Below, in pieces: positions 26,301 through 33,943 of a stretch of DNA of 64,000 nt. Both the position numbers and the translations under genes were made by a program. This DNA is from Desertimonas flava (GTDB lineage: Bacteria > Actinomycetota > Acidimicrobiia > Acidimicrobiales > Ilumatobacteraceae), in contig NZ_QKYK01000015.1 in the NCBI RefSeq assembly GCF_003426815.1, positions 1 through 64,000 on the forward strand, given 5' to 3'. The notes beneath the pieces were generated by a model. It was not told where the DNA came from. It ran no database searches and saw nothing but the letters and a program-made list of their open reading frames with translations. The number at the start of each line of letters is the position of its first letter. Position 1 is the first letter of the stretch.

Positions 26301-28170
26301 CGACGTCTTCGGCAACGGCATGCTGCGCTCCCAGGCGTTGCGGCTGGTGGCCGCATTCGACCACCGGCACATCTTCATCGACCCGAACCCCGACGCCGTC
26401 GCCGGGTTCGCCGAACGCAAGCGCCTCTTCGAACTGCCCAGATCGTCGTGGGCCGACTACGACCCGTCGCTCATCTCGCCGGGTGGCGGCGTGTACCCCC
26501 GCACGCTGAAGTCGATCGACCCCAGTCCCGAAGCCCGTGCGGTCCTCGGCGTCGATGCCGGCCAGTACCCCGGACCGATGACCCCTGACCAGTTGATCTC
26601 GGCGATCCTCAAGGCGCCGGTCGACCTGCTGTGGAACGGCGGGATCGGCACGTACGTCAAGGGCTCCAACGAGACCAACGCCGAGGTCGGCGACCGCGCC
26701 AACGACGGACTCCGCGTCAACGGCAACGAGCTGCGCTGCCGGATCGTGGGCGAAGGGGGCAACCTCGGGTTCACCCAGCGCGCCCGCGTGGAGTACTCGC
26801 TGGCGGGCGGACTGATCTACACCGACGCGATCGACAACTCCGCCGGCGTCGACTGCAGCGACCACGAGGTGAACATCAAGATCCTCCTCGACGGCATCGT
26901 CAGCGCCGGCGAGATGACCGTCAAGCAGCGCAACGAGCTGCTCGCGTCGATGACCGACGAGGTGGGCAACCTCGTCCTCGCCCACAACCGGGCTCAGGCG
27001 TTGGCGCTGGTGATGGCCCGGCGCCAGTCGGCGCCGATGGCCAATGTCCACGCCCGCTACATCGACGTGCTCGAGTCCGAGGGCTGGCTCGACCGCGGTC
27101 TGGAGTTCCTGCCCACCGACAAGCAGATCGCCGAGCGCCAGCTGGCCGGCAGCGGGCTCGTCGCGCCGGAGTTCGCCGTGCTGATCGCCTACACCAAGAA
27201 CGCCAACGTGGCCGAGATGGTCGGGACGGACCTCCCGGACGCTCCGCTGCTCGTCGACGATCTCGTCCGCTACTTCCCGACGCCCCTACGTGGGCGCTTC
27301 CGGGCGGCGATCGAGGCCCACCCGCTGCGTCGGCAGATCGTGTCGACCGTGGTGGTGAACCAGATGGTGAACCTGTCGGGCATCTCGTTCGACCACCGCA
27401 TGACCGAGGACACGGGGGCATCGGTGGTCGACGTCACGCGGGCGTGGATCGTCGCTCGCGAGGTGTTCGGCTTTCCGCGTCTGTGGGCCGAGATCGACGG
27501 CCTCGACGGGTCGGTCAAGCTGGACATTCAGCTCGACCTGTTCCTCGAGTGCCGAACGATGGTGGAGCGGGCCGCGCTGTGGATCCTGCGGCATCGGCGC
27601 CCACCGTACGATCCGGCCGCCCTCGCCGACCGCTACCGCCCGGACATCGAGACCCTCGCCGGGTCGCTCGGTGCCGCGCTCCGTGGGCGGATGGCCGAGG
27701 TGGTGCTGTCGGGCGAGGCGTCCCGCCTGGCCGCCGGCGTGCCCGAAGCGCTCGCCGAGCGGGCCGGGGTCTGGCCGCTGTTGCACACCGGGTTCGATCT
27801 CGTCGACCTCGCCGAGGTGTGTGGCCGGTCGGTGTCGGACGCCGCGGCGGTGCAGTGGCGGCTGTTCGACGAGCTCGATCTGATGTGGCTGTGGGAGGCG
27901 ATCGGTGCCCTGCCGCGCTCGGATCGCTGGCAGACCCAGGCCCGCTCGGCCGTCCGGGACGACCTGCTGTCCACGCTGGCGGCCCTCACCGAGGCGTGTC
28001 TGACGGCCACAGGCGGCGACGTCGACGAGTGGATGGATGCCAACCTCCGGGCGGTCGCCCGCGTCGGCGGCATGCTCACCGAGATCCGGCGCGCCGAGAC
28101 ATACGACCTCACCACGCTGTCGGTCGCCCTGCGCCAGCTCCGCAACCTCTCCGTCGCCTCCACCGGCTGA
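23398..28170 (+). CDS. gdh: NAD-specific glutamate dehydrogenase, 180-kDa (L_180) class
   Basis: About 1590 residues, the size of the large bacterial NAD-GDH class that mainly degrades glutamate to 2-oxoglutarate and ammonium. The ATG at 23398 has GGGAGG ten bases upstream and is preferred to the GTG at 23371. The N-terminal third carries ACT-like regulatory segments. The catalytic region includes ARGGLRWSDRREDFRTE and AQMVKNAVIVPTGAKGGF near 800-840. The NAD-domain region includes DKGTATFSDVAN and GGSVGYDHKAMGITARG around 900-930. No frameshift is visible over its length. It stands just upstream of gltX and the Gln and Glu tRNAs. Confidence 0.95.
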   Translation: MQAQTPAHQNVSEALDRLRELGAVRRPGDALLGDFLGLYYGELPDDDVDDRKIDDIYAVAVAHLDLGRTRAPAEPVVRVVSPERERDGWQSPHSVVFLVSDDMPFLVDTMRMRIEDHGLDIHLLVHPMLLVQRDADNTMQDVAALDPESGDESPGNAVVEAWTQIEIDRVGPATARALEADLRAAIGEVGRVVGDFDAMRKRLLDHVDVHPALTWFARGQFVFLGAIDTRVAADGSVTAVAGSGLGQLRDADDEAIAAVAFPTRSGPEERPAVVTRADLVATVFRPQRETVLIVRDEADPTLQHRFVGLLSTAAQRSSVLDIPGFGDEIAAHLDLVGTGAHTHSGRSARTVLENLPRDLVLELSSAEVADLVRDIVGLQERRRVRVFEVPEPVGLWTTVLVYFPRSRFTADLPERIAGIVADAYGAHERSFESLVASSSLARVTVSVRRPDAAAGADIDRLEAAIDEQSTSWNDRLRAAAITELGEVAGSRLYDLLGDSTSAAYRAAVSPDHAVTDLRHIEEVMSGASDLVTALGRDVDAHPGVWRMRVFRYGTPMALSELLPLLDHLGFVALDEQPFVFRPRHVAGASGDGRVHLYDIGVRVPQGVVLDDRRVADLREAFVGLVRGAVESDGFNRLVLSAGLTARHVAMVRAYAKYLRQIGFPFSQHYIEETLDANDTLAAALVELFEARFRPDVPGDEREARQAEVRARIHASLDEIPSLDHDRICRMFLTLIDATVRTNYYRDRPSIAFKFDPAAIPELPQPRPAHEIWVCGPRVEGVHLRGGPIARGGLRWSDRREDFRTEVLGLMKAQMVKNAVIVPTGAKGGFVVKRPPSDPDAARAEVVECYQTFIRSLLDLTDNLVAGPDGNTVVHPPDTVIHDGDDTYLVVAADKGTATFSDVANAIAVEYGFWLGDAFASGGSVGYDHKAMGITARGAWESVRRHARVLGRDADTEPLTAVGIGDMSGDVFGNGMLRSQALRLVAAFDHRHIFIDPNPDAVAGFAERKRLFELPRSSWADYDPSLISPGGGVYPRTLKSIDPSPEARAVLGVDAGQYPGPMTPDQLISAILKAPVDLLWNGGIGTYVKGSNETNAEVGDRANDGLRVNGNELRCRIVGEGGNLGFTQRARVEYSLAGGLIYTDAIDNSAGVDCSDHEVNIKILLDGIVSAGEMTVKQRNELLASMTDEVGNLVLAHNRAQALALVMARRQSAPMANVHARYIDVLESEGWLDRGLEFLPTDKQIAERQLAGSGLVAPEFAVLIAYTKNANVAEMVGTDLPDAPLLVDDLVRYFPTPLRGRFRAAIEAHPLRRQIVSTVVVNQMVNLSGISFDHRMTEDTGASVVDVTRAWIVAREVFGFPRLWAEIDGLDGSVKLDIQLDLFLECRTMVERAALWILRHRRPPYDPAALADRYRPDIETLAGSLGAALRGRMAEVVLSGEASRLAAGVPEALAERAGVWPLLHTGFDLVDLAEVCGRSVSDAAAVQWRLFDELDLMWLWEAIGALPRSDRWQTQARSAVRDDLLSTLAALTEACLTATGGDVDEWMDANLRAVARVGGMLTEIRRAETYDLTTLSVALRQLRNLSVASTG

Positions 28171-28245
28171 CCCCGGCCGGCCGGCTGCACCCGACGCCCG
28201 GGCGTCCCCGGCGGGGGAGTGGGGCGCCGATAGCGTTTCTCCGGC

Positions 28246-29691
28246 ATGTCCGATGACGCCTCCTCGACCCCCGCGCCCCGGGTGCGGATCGCCCCGTCCC
28301 CCACCGGCTTCTTCCACGTCGGCGGCGCCCGCACCGCGCTCTACAACTGGGCGATCGCCAAGCAGCAGGGCGGCCGGTTCGTCCTGCGCATCGAGGACAC
28401 CGATCTCGAGCGCAACCAGGACGAGGCCACCCAGGGCATCATCGACGCCCTGGCCTGGCTCGGCATCCATCACGAGGATCCGGTGTTCGAGGGGCCTTAC
28501 TTCCAGAGCCAGTACGCCGAGGCACATGTCGCCGCGGCGCAGCGCCTCTACGAGGAGGGCAAGGCGTACTACTGCGATCTGACCGGCGAGCAGATCCAAG
28601 AGCGCGCCAAGGCCAACGGCAAGCCCGGCTACGACGGCTACTCGCGCGACCGCGGCCTCGAGCCCGGTCCGGGTCGGGTGCTGCGCTTCCGGGTGCCCGA
28701 CGGCGGGCCCACCGTCGTGCGCGACGTGATCCGCGGCGACGTCACGTTCGAACACGACGCGATCGAGGACTTCGTGCTGCTGCGCGGCAACGGCGCGCCG
28801 ATGTTCCTGCTCGCCAACGTCGTCGACGACGTCGAGATGCGCATCAGCCACGTCATCCGGGGCGACGAGCACCTCACCAACGCCGCCAAGCAGCAGTTGC
28901 TCTGGGACGCCCTCGGCCACACGCCGCCGGTCTGGGCCCACGTGCCGGTGCTGGTGAACGAGCAGCGCAAGAAGCTGTCGAAGCGACGCGACAAGGTGGC
29001 GCTCGAGCAGTACCGCGACGAGGGCTACCTCGCCGACGCGATGGTCAACTACCTGATGACGCTCGGCTGGGCGCCGCGCCAGGCGGGCCACGACGGCAAC
29101 GACGAGCACGCCACCGAGATCGTCCCCTGGGCCGAGATGCAGGCGGCGTTCCGTCTCGAGGACGTCACCCATTCGCCGGCGTTCTTCGACCTCAAGAAGC
29201 TCGCCGCGTTCAACGGCGACTACATCCGCATGCTGAGTGTCGACGACTTCGTCGCCGCCTGCGAGCCGTGGATCCCAGACTCGTTCGACCGCGAACGTTT
29301 CGTCGCCATGGCCCCGCACATCCAGACCCGTGTCGTCACGCTGGCCGAGGCTCCGGGCATGGTCGACTTCTTGATGACCGACCACGTGGCCTACGACGAG
29401 GCGTCGTGGCAGAAGGCGATGCACCAGCCGTGGTCACGGGGCGTGCTCGCCGAGACGGCCGCGGCCTACAGCACGGCGGAGTGGGATGCCGACACGCTGA
29501 AGGGTGCGCTCGAGCATGTCGCCACGGCCCACGAACTGAAGCTCGGCAAGGCGCAGGCGCCGATTCGCGTCGCGGTCACCGGGCGCTCGGTCGGGCCGCC
29601 CCTGTTCGAGTCGCTCGAGGTGCTCGGCCGCGACGAGACGATCCGTCGCCTCGACCTGGCGATCGCCCACATCGTCCAGCAGGACCACTGA
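28246..29691 (+). CDS. gltX: glutamyl-tRNA synthetase
   Basis: 481 residues, class-I synthetase. The HIGH-type motif is [15 protein letters not shown] (residues 17-31) and the KMSKS-type motif is KKLSKRRD (about 243-250). [10 protein letters not shown], typical for GluRS and GlnRS, is at 45-54. In most actinobacteria GluRS also charges tRNA-Gln for the GatCAB route; whether it is discriminating here cannot be told from sequence. The genes for tRNA-Gln and tRNA-Glu lie 2.6-2.8 kb downstream. The next gene begins 7 bases later, so the two probably share a transcript. Confidence 0.96.
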   Translation: MSDDASSTPAPRVRIAPSPTGFFHVGGARTALYNWAIAKQQGGRFVLRIEDTDLERNQDEATQGIIDALAWLGIHHEDPVFEGPYFQSQYAEAHVAAAQRLYEEGKAYYCDLTGEQIQERAKANGKPGYDGYSRDRGLEPGPGRVLRFRVPDGGPTVVRDVIRGDVTFEHDAIEDFVLLRGNGAPMFLLANVVDDVEMRISHVIRGDEHLTNAAKQQLLWDALGHTPPVWAHVPVLVNEQRKKLSKRRDKVALEQYRDEGYLADAMVNYLMTLGWAPRQAGHDGNDEHATEIVPWAEMQAAFRLEDVTHSPAFFDLKKLAAFNGDYIRMLSVDDFVAACEPWIPDSFDRERFVAMAPHIQTRVVTLAEAPGMVDFLMTDHVAYDEASWQKAMHQPWSRGVLAETAAAYSTAEWDADTLKGALEHVATAHELKLGKAQAPIRVAVTGRSVGPPLFESLEVLGRDETIRRLDLAIAHIVQQDH

Positions 29692-29698
29692 GCCGGCG

Positions 29699-30625
29699 AT
29701 GGCGATCGCCCCGCCGCCAGGTGACACGCCCTCTGGCGGCCGTGGTGGTGATGGAGGTGGAGACGGCACGAACGCCGATGGTTCTCGACGTGACGACACG
29801 TTCGCTGATGCGTCTCGACGCGACGAGACGCCCGTCGGCATCATCCGCCCGATCCCGCTCGGCGAGATGGCCGGGGTCGACGACCTCGTCGACTTCCGCC
29901 CGCGGCGGCGCATCCTGCGCTCGCGCCAAGTCCGTTCGCCCCGGGCCCGTCCGCCCCAGGCCCGCTCGCCCCGACCGAACCCGGCCGGGCGTCGACAGAG
30001 CGGCCCTGCCGTGAAGCGGCGCCCGCGCCGTCGCGGTCGCCTGGCGGTTCGCCTGCTGGCGCTGGCGTTCGTCGCCGTCGTCGTGTATCTCGGCGTCACG
30101 TTCGTCCAGGTGTGGTCGACGGGGCGGAGCGACCAGGCGCGGCCGGTGGACGCCATCGTGGTGATGGGCGCCGCGCAGTACGACGGCACACCGTCGCCGC
30201 AGCTCGCTGCCCGGCTCGACCATGCCGCGTCGCTGTACGCCGAGGGTCTCGCCCCGATCGTCGTCGTCACCGGCGGCAAGCAGGCCGGTGACCGCTTCAC
30301 CGAGGCCGAGGCGTCGGCCGCCTACCTCAACCAGCGCGGGGTGCCCGACGGGGCCATCGTGCGGGAGAACAACGGACGCACGACGTACGAATCGCTCGCC
30401 GGCGTGGCCGACCTGCTGGCGGCCCGCGGGCTCGGCCGGGTGCTGATCGTGACCGATCCGTTCCACTCCTTGCGTTCCCGCCTCATCGCCCAGGACGTCG
30501 GGTTGACGGCGTACGTCTCGCCCACGCCGTCGAGCGTGGTGACCGGCGGCACCGAGCTCCGTCACGAGGTCCAGGAGGCCGTCGGCATCGCCGTCGGCCG
30601 GCTGATCGGCCTCGACCGGATCTGA
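29699..30625 (+). CDS. YdcF-family (DUF218) membrane-anchored protein
   Basis: 308 residues. The first 100 are low-complexity, Gly then Arg/Pro-rich and probably disordered in the cytoplasm. One membrane helix follows (RLAVRLLALAFVAVVVYLGV, roughly 115-135), and then a DUF218 domain outside: DAIVVMGAAQYDGTPSPQL, VVVTGGKQAGDRFTEAEA, NGRTTYESL and VTDPFHSLRS. DUF218 proteins (YdcF, SanA, ElyC) are linked to envelope and vancomycin-related phenotypes, with no proven reaction. It starts 7 bases after gltX. The long basic N-terminus is unusual for the family. Confidence 0.85.
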   Translation: MAIAPPPGDTPSGGRGGDGGGDGTNADGSRRDDTFADASRRDETPVGIIRPIPLGEMAGVDDLVDFRPRRRILRSRQVRSPRARPPQARSPRPNPAGRRQSGPAVKRRPRRRGRLAVRLLALAFVAVVVYLGVTFVQVWSTGRSDQARPVDAIVVMGAAQYDGTPSPQLAARLDHAASLYAEGLAPIVVVTGGKQAGDRFTEAEASAAYLNQRGVPDGAIVRENNGRTTYESLAGVADLLAARGLGRVLIVTDPFHSLRSRLIAQDVGLTAYVSPTPSSVVTGGTELRHEVQEAVGIAVGRLIGLDRI

Positions 30626-30631
30626 GGCGGC

Positions 30632-30655
30632 GCCTGACTGTCGGTCCGGTCAGGC
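30632..30655. terminator. 7-bp hairpin between convergent genes
   Basis: GCCTGAC (30632-30638) pairs with GTCAGGC (30649-30655) around 10 bases; GGCGG and CCGCC outside it could extend the stem with a bulge. It lies just after the YdcF gene and overlaps the last codons of the convergent cysteine-rich gene. Confidence 0.45.
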
Positions 30656-31156
30656 CGCCGCGCGCACGTTGTGCCGTCCCACCGCACCGCGGAGGCCCAC
30701 GCACCCGACACAGCCGATGCAGTCCACGCAGTCGATGCAGCCGACGCACGCGATGCACCGGCGGCAGCGGATGCAGGCGACGGTGCCGATGCAGTGGCGG
30801 ATGCCGACCCCGAGGATCGTGAACAGGCTGCCGATCACACCGATGCTCAGTGCCGTGCCGGCACTGCCGGCGACCGCCACACTCCCGGCCGTCCCGGCGC
30901 TGCCGGCCACAGCGACCGACCCGGCGGTCCCCGCACTGCCGGCGACCGCCACACTCCCGGCCGTCCCGGCGCTCCCCGCCACGGCGACGCTCGCCGCTGT
31001 CCCGGCGCTGCCCGCCACGGCAACGCTGCGGGTCGTCGCCTCGCTGCCAGCCACGGCGACGCTGTGGTCGACGTCCGCACTTCCGGCGACCGCCACGCTC
31101 TCGGTCACGCCGACGCTGTCGGTGACCCCCGACGACTCGCCGCTCGAGGTCACCAT
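30650..31156 (-). CDS. repeat protein with C-terminal (Cys-x-x)9 ladder
   Basis: 168 residues in two unusual parts. Residues 20-103 are seven copies of a 12-residue unit of the form SVAVAGSAGTAG. After a hydrophobic stretch (about 104-118) comes a run where cysteines stand at 128, 131, 134, 137, 140, 143, 146, 149 and 152, exactly every third residue, plus C122; it ends VGLRGAVGRHNVRAAA. A period of three hints at a stacked-turn or beta-helix shape, possibly binding metal or forming disulfides. No signal peptide is evident and no Shine-Dalgarno is clear. The opposite frame (30669-31187) is open too, but the regular Cys ladder favours this strand. Function unknown. Confidence 0.65.
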   Translation of the reverse strand: MVTSSGESSGVTDSVGVTESVAVAGSADVDHSVAVAGSEATTRSVAVAGSAGTAASVAVAGSAGTAGSVAVAGSAGTAGSVAVAGSAGTAGSVAVAGSAGTALSIGVIGSLFTILGVGIRHCIGTVACIRCRRCIACVGCIDCVDCIGCVGCVGLRGAVGRHNVRAAA

Positions 31157-31211
31157 GGTCGCCAGGTCGATCCGGTGTCGGTCATGACACAGTGTCGCAC
31201 GCGCGGTCGAC

Positions 31212-32189
31212 TCAGCCGGCGAAGCGGTCGGTGGCCGCGACGAGTGCTCGGGCGATGCCCGGCTCGCTGAAGGCGTGGCCGGCGTCGTCCACGATCGTCA
31301 GCTCCGCACGCGGCCACGCCTTGTGCAACGCCCAGGCCGTGGCCGCCGGCGTGCACATGTCGTAGCGGCCCTGGACGATCACGCCGGGGATGTCGGCGAG
31401 ACGTACGGCGTCGTCGATCAGCTGGTTCTCGCGGAACCAGCCGTCGTGGACGAAGAAGTGGTTCTCGATGCGGGCGAACGCCGTGGCGTACGACGGCTCG
31501 CTCATCGTGGCGACGAGCTCGGGGTCGGGGAGTAGCGAGATCCCCGTCGCCTCCCACGAGCTCCACGCCACGGCGGCCGGCCCGTGCACGGCCGGGTCGG
31601 GATCGGACAGCAGGCGGTGGTAGGCGGCCATCAGGTCGTGCCGGTCCTCGGGCGCGACAGGGGCGAGGTACTCCTCCCACTTCTCCGGGAACACCCAGCT
31701 GGCCCCTTCTTGGTAGAACCAGCGCAGCTCGCCCCTGCGGAGCGTGAAGATCCCGCGGACCACCAGCTCGGCCACCCGGCTCGGGTGCGTCTCGGCGTAG
31801 GAGAGGGCGAGCGTGGACCCCCACGAACCGCCGAACACCTGCCAGCGGTCGATGCCGAGCTCCTCACGAATGCGTTCGATGTCGGCCACCAGATGCCAGG
31901 TGGTGATCGTCGACAGGTCGGCGTCGGGCGCGCTGGCGTGCGGGGTGCTGCGGCCGCAGCCGCGCTGGTCGAACAGCACGATGCGGTAGCGCTCGGGGTC
32001 GAACAGGCGCCGCTGGTTGGGCGTGCACCCGGCGCCCGGTCCGCCGTGGAGGAACACGACTGGCTTGCCGTCGGGGTTGCCGCACTGCTCCCAGTACACG
32101 TGGTGGCCGTCGCCGACGTCGAGCAGGCCGCTCTCGTACGGTTCGATGGCCGGGTACAAGATGGCGTCCAGGTCGCGCTCGTCGCTCAT
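31212..32189 (-). CDS. pip: proline iminopeptidase
   Basis: 325 residues from the ATG at 32189 (MSDERDLDAI); a longer frame to 32225 is less likely. Serine peptidase of the alpha/beta-hydrolase fold (family S33) that removes N-terminal proline from peptides. HGGPG, the oxyanion-hole signature of this family, is at 48-52 and the nucleophile Ser122 is in GGSWGS (120-125). The acid is in VQGRYDMCTP and the His in DDAGHAFSEPG. Length is standard and there is no signal peptide, so it is cytoplasmic. It is a single gene, divergent from the tRNA pair. Confidence 0.95.
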   Translation of the reverse strand: MSDERDLDAILYPAIEPYESGLLDVGDGHHVYWEQCGNPDGKPVVFLHGGPGAGCTPNQRRLFDPERYRIVLFDQRGCGRSTPHASAPDADLSTITTWHLVADIERIREELGIDRWQVFGGSWGSTLALSYAETHPSRVAELVVRGIFTLRRGELRWFYQEGASWVFPEKWEEYLAPVAPEDRHDLMAAYHRLLSDPDPAVHGPAAVAWSSWEATGISLLPDPELVATMSEPSYATAFARIENHFFVHDGWFRENQLIDDAVRLADIPGVIVQGRYDMCTPAATAWALHKAWPRAELTIVDDAGHAFSEPGIARALVAATDRFAG

Positions 32190-32324
32190 CCGCACACCCT
32201 CGCCGCATCGGGGTCGAACGTGCAAGCACTCGCCTGATTGTGCCCAGGTTGCCGGTCACGGCCGGTTGGCGAGTGGGTCGGCACGGATACACTCGGTGGT
32301 CGCCCTGGCCACAGGGTCACTCCA

Positions 32325-32396
32325 TGGGGAGTGGTGTAACAGGCAACACAGCAGATTCTGGTTCTGTTATTAGGGGTTCGATTCCTCTCTCCCCAG
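32325..32396 (+). tRNA. tRNA-Gln (anticodon CTG)
   Basis: Cloverleaf folded by eye. The 7-bp acceptor is TGGGGAG with CTCCCCA (32389-32395), discriminator G at 32396. The D stem is GTGT/ACAC, the anticodon stem GCAGA/TCTGT with loop TTCTGGT (anticodon CTG), and the T arm AGGGG-TTCGATT-CCTCT. CCA is not encoded. It is followed 53 bases later by tRNA-Glu on the same strand. Confidence 0.95.
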
Positions 32397-32398
32397 CT

Positions 32399-32439
32399 GG
32401 TTCCCTCGGGAACCTCGCCGCCACGCGATAGCGTGGCGG
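32399..32439 (+). other. two hairpins in the tRNA-Gln / tRNA-Glu spacer
   Basis: GGTTCCC/GGGAACC (32399-32414) and the perfect 9-bp stem CCGCCACGC/GCGTGGCGG with a GATA loop (32418-32439). They may be processing signals or a terminator for tRNA-Gln; no T-run follows. Confidence 0.5.
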
Positions 32440-32449
32440 ACCGCAGCAC

Positions 32450-32522
32450 GGCCCGTTCGTCTAGAGGCCTAGGACACCACCCTCTCAAGGTGGCGGCACG
32501 GGTTCGAATCCCGTACGGGCTG
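32450..32522 (+). tRNA. tRNA-Glu (anticodon CTC); integration target
   Basis: Acceptor GGCCCGT with ACGGGCT (32515-32521; the first pair is G-U), discriminator G at 32522. The anticodon stem is CCACC/GGTGG with loop CTCTCAA (anticodon CTC), and the T arm ACGGG-TTCGAAT-CCCGT. CCA is not encoded. The 3' half of the gene, from the anticodon loop to one base past the end, is repeated exactly at 51490-51531, so this tRNA is the attachment site of the 19-kb element whose integrase lies just downstream. Confidence 0.95.
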
Positions 32523-32523
32523 C
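32482..32523 (+). repeat. attL: 42-bp attachment repeat in tRNA-Glu
   Basis: Identical over all 42 bases to 51490-51531. It spans the anticodon loop to one base past the tRNA end, a usual crossover target of tyrosine integrases. The tRNA remains complete on this side. Confidence 0.93.
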
Positions 32524-32539
32524 GAAGAAACCCCAGGTC

Positions 32540-32563
32540 AGAGGCCCTCTCCGGAGGGCCTCT
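32540..32563 (+). terminator. tRNA-Glu terminator-like hairpin
   Basis: AGAGGCCCTC (32540-32549) and GAGGGCCTCT (32554-32563) form a perfect 10-bp stem with a 4-base loop, followed by GCTGGTTTTC. A near copy lies just after attR at 51548-51567. Confidence 0.7.
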
Positions 32564-32583
32564 GCTGGTTTTCACCCCGTGTT

Positions 32584-32624
32584 GCCAATGGCGTGCCAAT
32601 GTATCGATTGGAGACACGCCAATG
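32584..32624 (+). promoter_or_regulatory. GCCAATG repeats: possible integrase arm-type sites (left)
   Basis: GCCAATG occurs at 32584, 32595 and 32618 in the same direction, just inside the left end and overlapping the integrase start. A matching pair (51353, 51365) lies just inside the right end, in the same orientation. Position and pairing suggest arm-type integrase binding sites; this is inference. Confidence 0.5.
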
Positions 32625-33785
32625 AAGGGGTTCATGCGACAGCGGGGCGACGCGTGGGAGCTGCGGGTCTACCTCGGCCGTGATCCGGTGACCGACAAGC
32701 AGCGCTACGCGACTCGCACGGTGCGTGCCGGCAAGCGCGCCGCGCAGCGGGCCCTCGCAACCATGGTCACCGAAGCCGAGCGCGGCCTGGTGGTGCGCAC
32801 CAACTCGACGGTGGGTGAGCTGCTCGAAGCGTGGTTCGACCAGGCCGTGCGCGACTTCTCGCCGAAGACCGTCAAGGAGACGCGGGGCTTCATCGACCGC
32901 AACCTGCTGCCCGAGATCGGGGACGTGCCGCTGACCAAGCTCAAGGCGAGCGATCTCGATCGCTTCTACCGGCAGCTGCAGACGTCAGGAGGCGCCGGCG
33001 GGCGAGCGCTGTCGCCGGCCACCGTGCGCCGCATCCACGGGATCCTGCGCCGCGCGCTGACCCAGGGCGTCAAGTGGGGCTGGATCGGAGTCAACCCGGC
33101 GGCGGCAACGACTCCGCCGCGCGTTCCGCAAAAGGAGATCAAGCCGCCATCAGGAAGCGAGCTCGCCGGCGTGTTGAAACGGGCCGAGGAGACGTCGCCC
33201 GAGCTGGCGTGCTTCCTCATGCTCGCGGCGGCGACCGGAGCCCGGCGCTCCGAGCTCGTCGCTCTCCGCTGGCACGACGTCGACGTCGCGGCCGGCATCG
33301 TACGGATCGAGCGCGGCGTCGTCAACGGCCCCGACGGTCTGGTGGAGAAGGACACCAAGACTCATGCCGCCCGACGGGTCGCCCTCGACAGCCGCACGGT
33401 CGGCCTCGTCCGAGCGCACCGCGAGCTCATGGCCGAGCGCGCCGATCGGTGCGGGACCGCGCTCGATGTCGGATCGTTCGTCTTCAGCAACGCCGCCGAC
33501 GGCTCCGAGCCGTGGTACCCCGACTCGGTCTCGCGTGGGTTCAAGCGGCTGTGTGCCGCCGAGGGCCTCACCGGAGTGCGCCTCCACGACCTCCGGCACT
33601 TCGTCGCCACGCAACTGCTCAGCGCCGGCGTCGACGTGCGTACCGTGGCCGGGCGGCTCGGGCACCGCAACGCGGCCACCACGCTCAACGTCTACGCCCA
33701 CTTCCTCGAGGACTCCGACCGCGCCGCCGCCGACATCATGGGAGGCCTCATCTCCGGGGATACCCACGATGGCCACGACCGATGA
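32622..33785 (+). CDS. int: tyrosine-type site-specific integrase
   Basis: 387 residues from the ATG at 32622; ATG 32634 is possible. An N-terminal arm-binding segment (about 1-55) and a SAM-like core-binding domain (65-165) are followed by the catalytic domain. The catalytic set is Arg about 207 in TGARRSELVAL, HDLRH (about 322-326), His in GHRNAATT and the nucleophile Tyr in LNVYAHF near 357. It sits 99 bases from tRNA-Glu and should catalyse integration and excision at the 42-bp att repeat. A separate excisionase is not certain; the small HTH protein at 36761 is the candidate. The gene looks intact. Confidence 0.95.
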   Translation: MKGFMRQRGDAWELRVYLGRDPVTDKQRYATRTVRAGKRAAQRALATMVTEAERGLVVRTNSTVGELLEAWFDQAVRDFSPKTVKETRGFIDRNLLPEIGDVPLTKLKASDLDRFYRQLQTSGGAGGRALSPATVRRIHGILRRALTQGVKWGWIGVNPAAATTPPRVPQKEIKPPSGSELAGVLKRAEETSPELACFLMLAAATGARRSELVALRWHDVDVAAGIVRIERGVVNGPDGLVEKDTKTHAARRVALDSRTVGLVRAHRELMAERADRCGTALDVGSFVFSNAADGSEPWYPDSVSRGFKRLCAAEGLTGVRLHDLRHFVATQLLSAGVDVRTVAGRLGHRNAATTLNVYAHFLEDSDRAAADIMGGLISGDTHDGHDR

Positions 33786-33943
33786 CATGGGCGTACAGCG
33801 ACTCATCGAGGGAGCGCTCGATCGGGGATTCGGTGCTGCCTGGTCACCTTCCAACCTGTCCGGGAGTCAACGCGCTGTTCGCATCAGCCGACGATCCAGC
33901 GGGACCGACCTGGCGCGCGCACCGTTGCCACGTGGCCGGAGGC

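Noticed and set aside
30669-31187. Plus-strand frame across the cysteine-rich gene (Pro-Ala-Thr repeats)
   Set aside because: Also open, but the strict three-residue cysteine ladder on the minus strand is hard to explain by chance, while the plus frame is plain low complexity.
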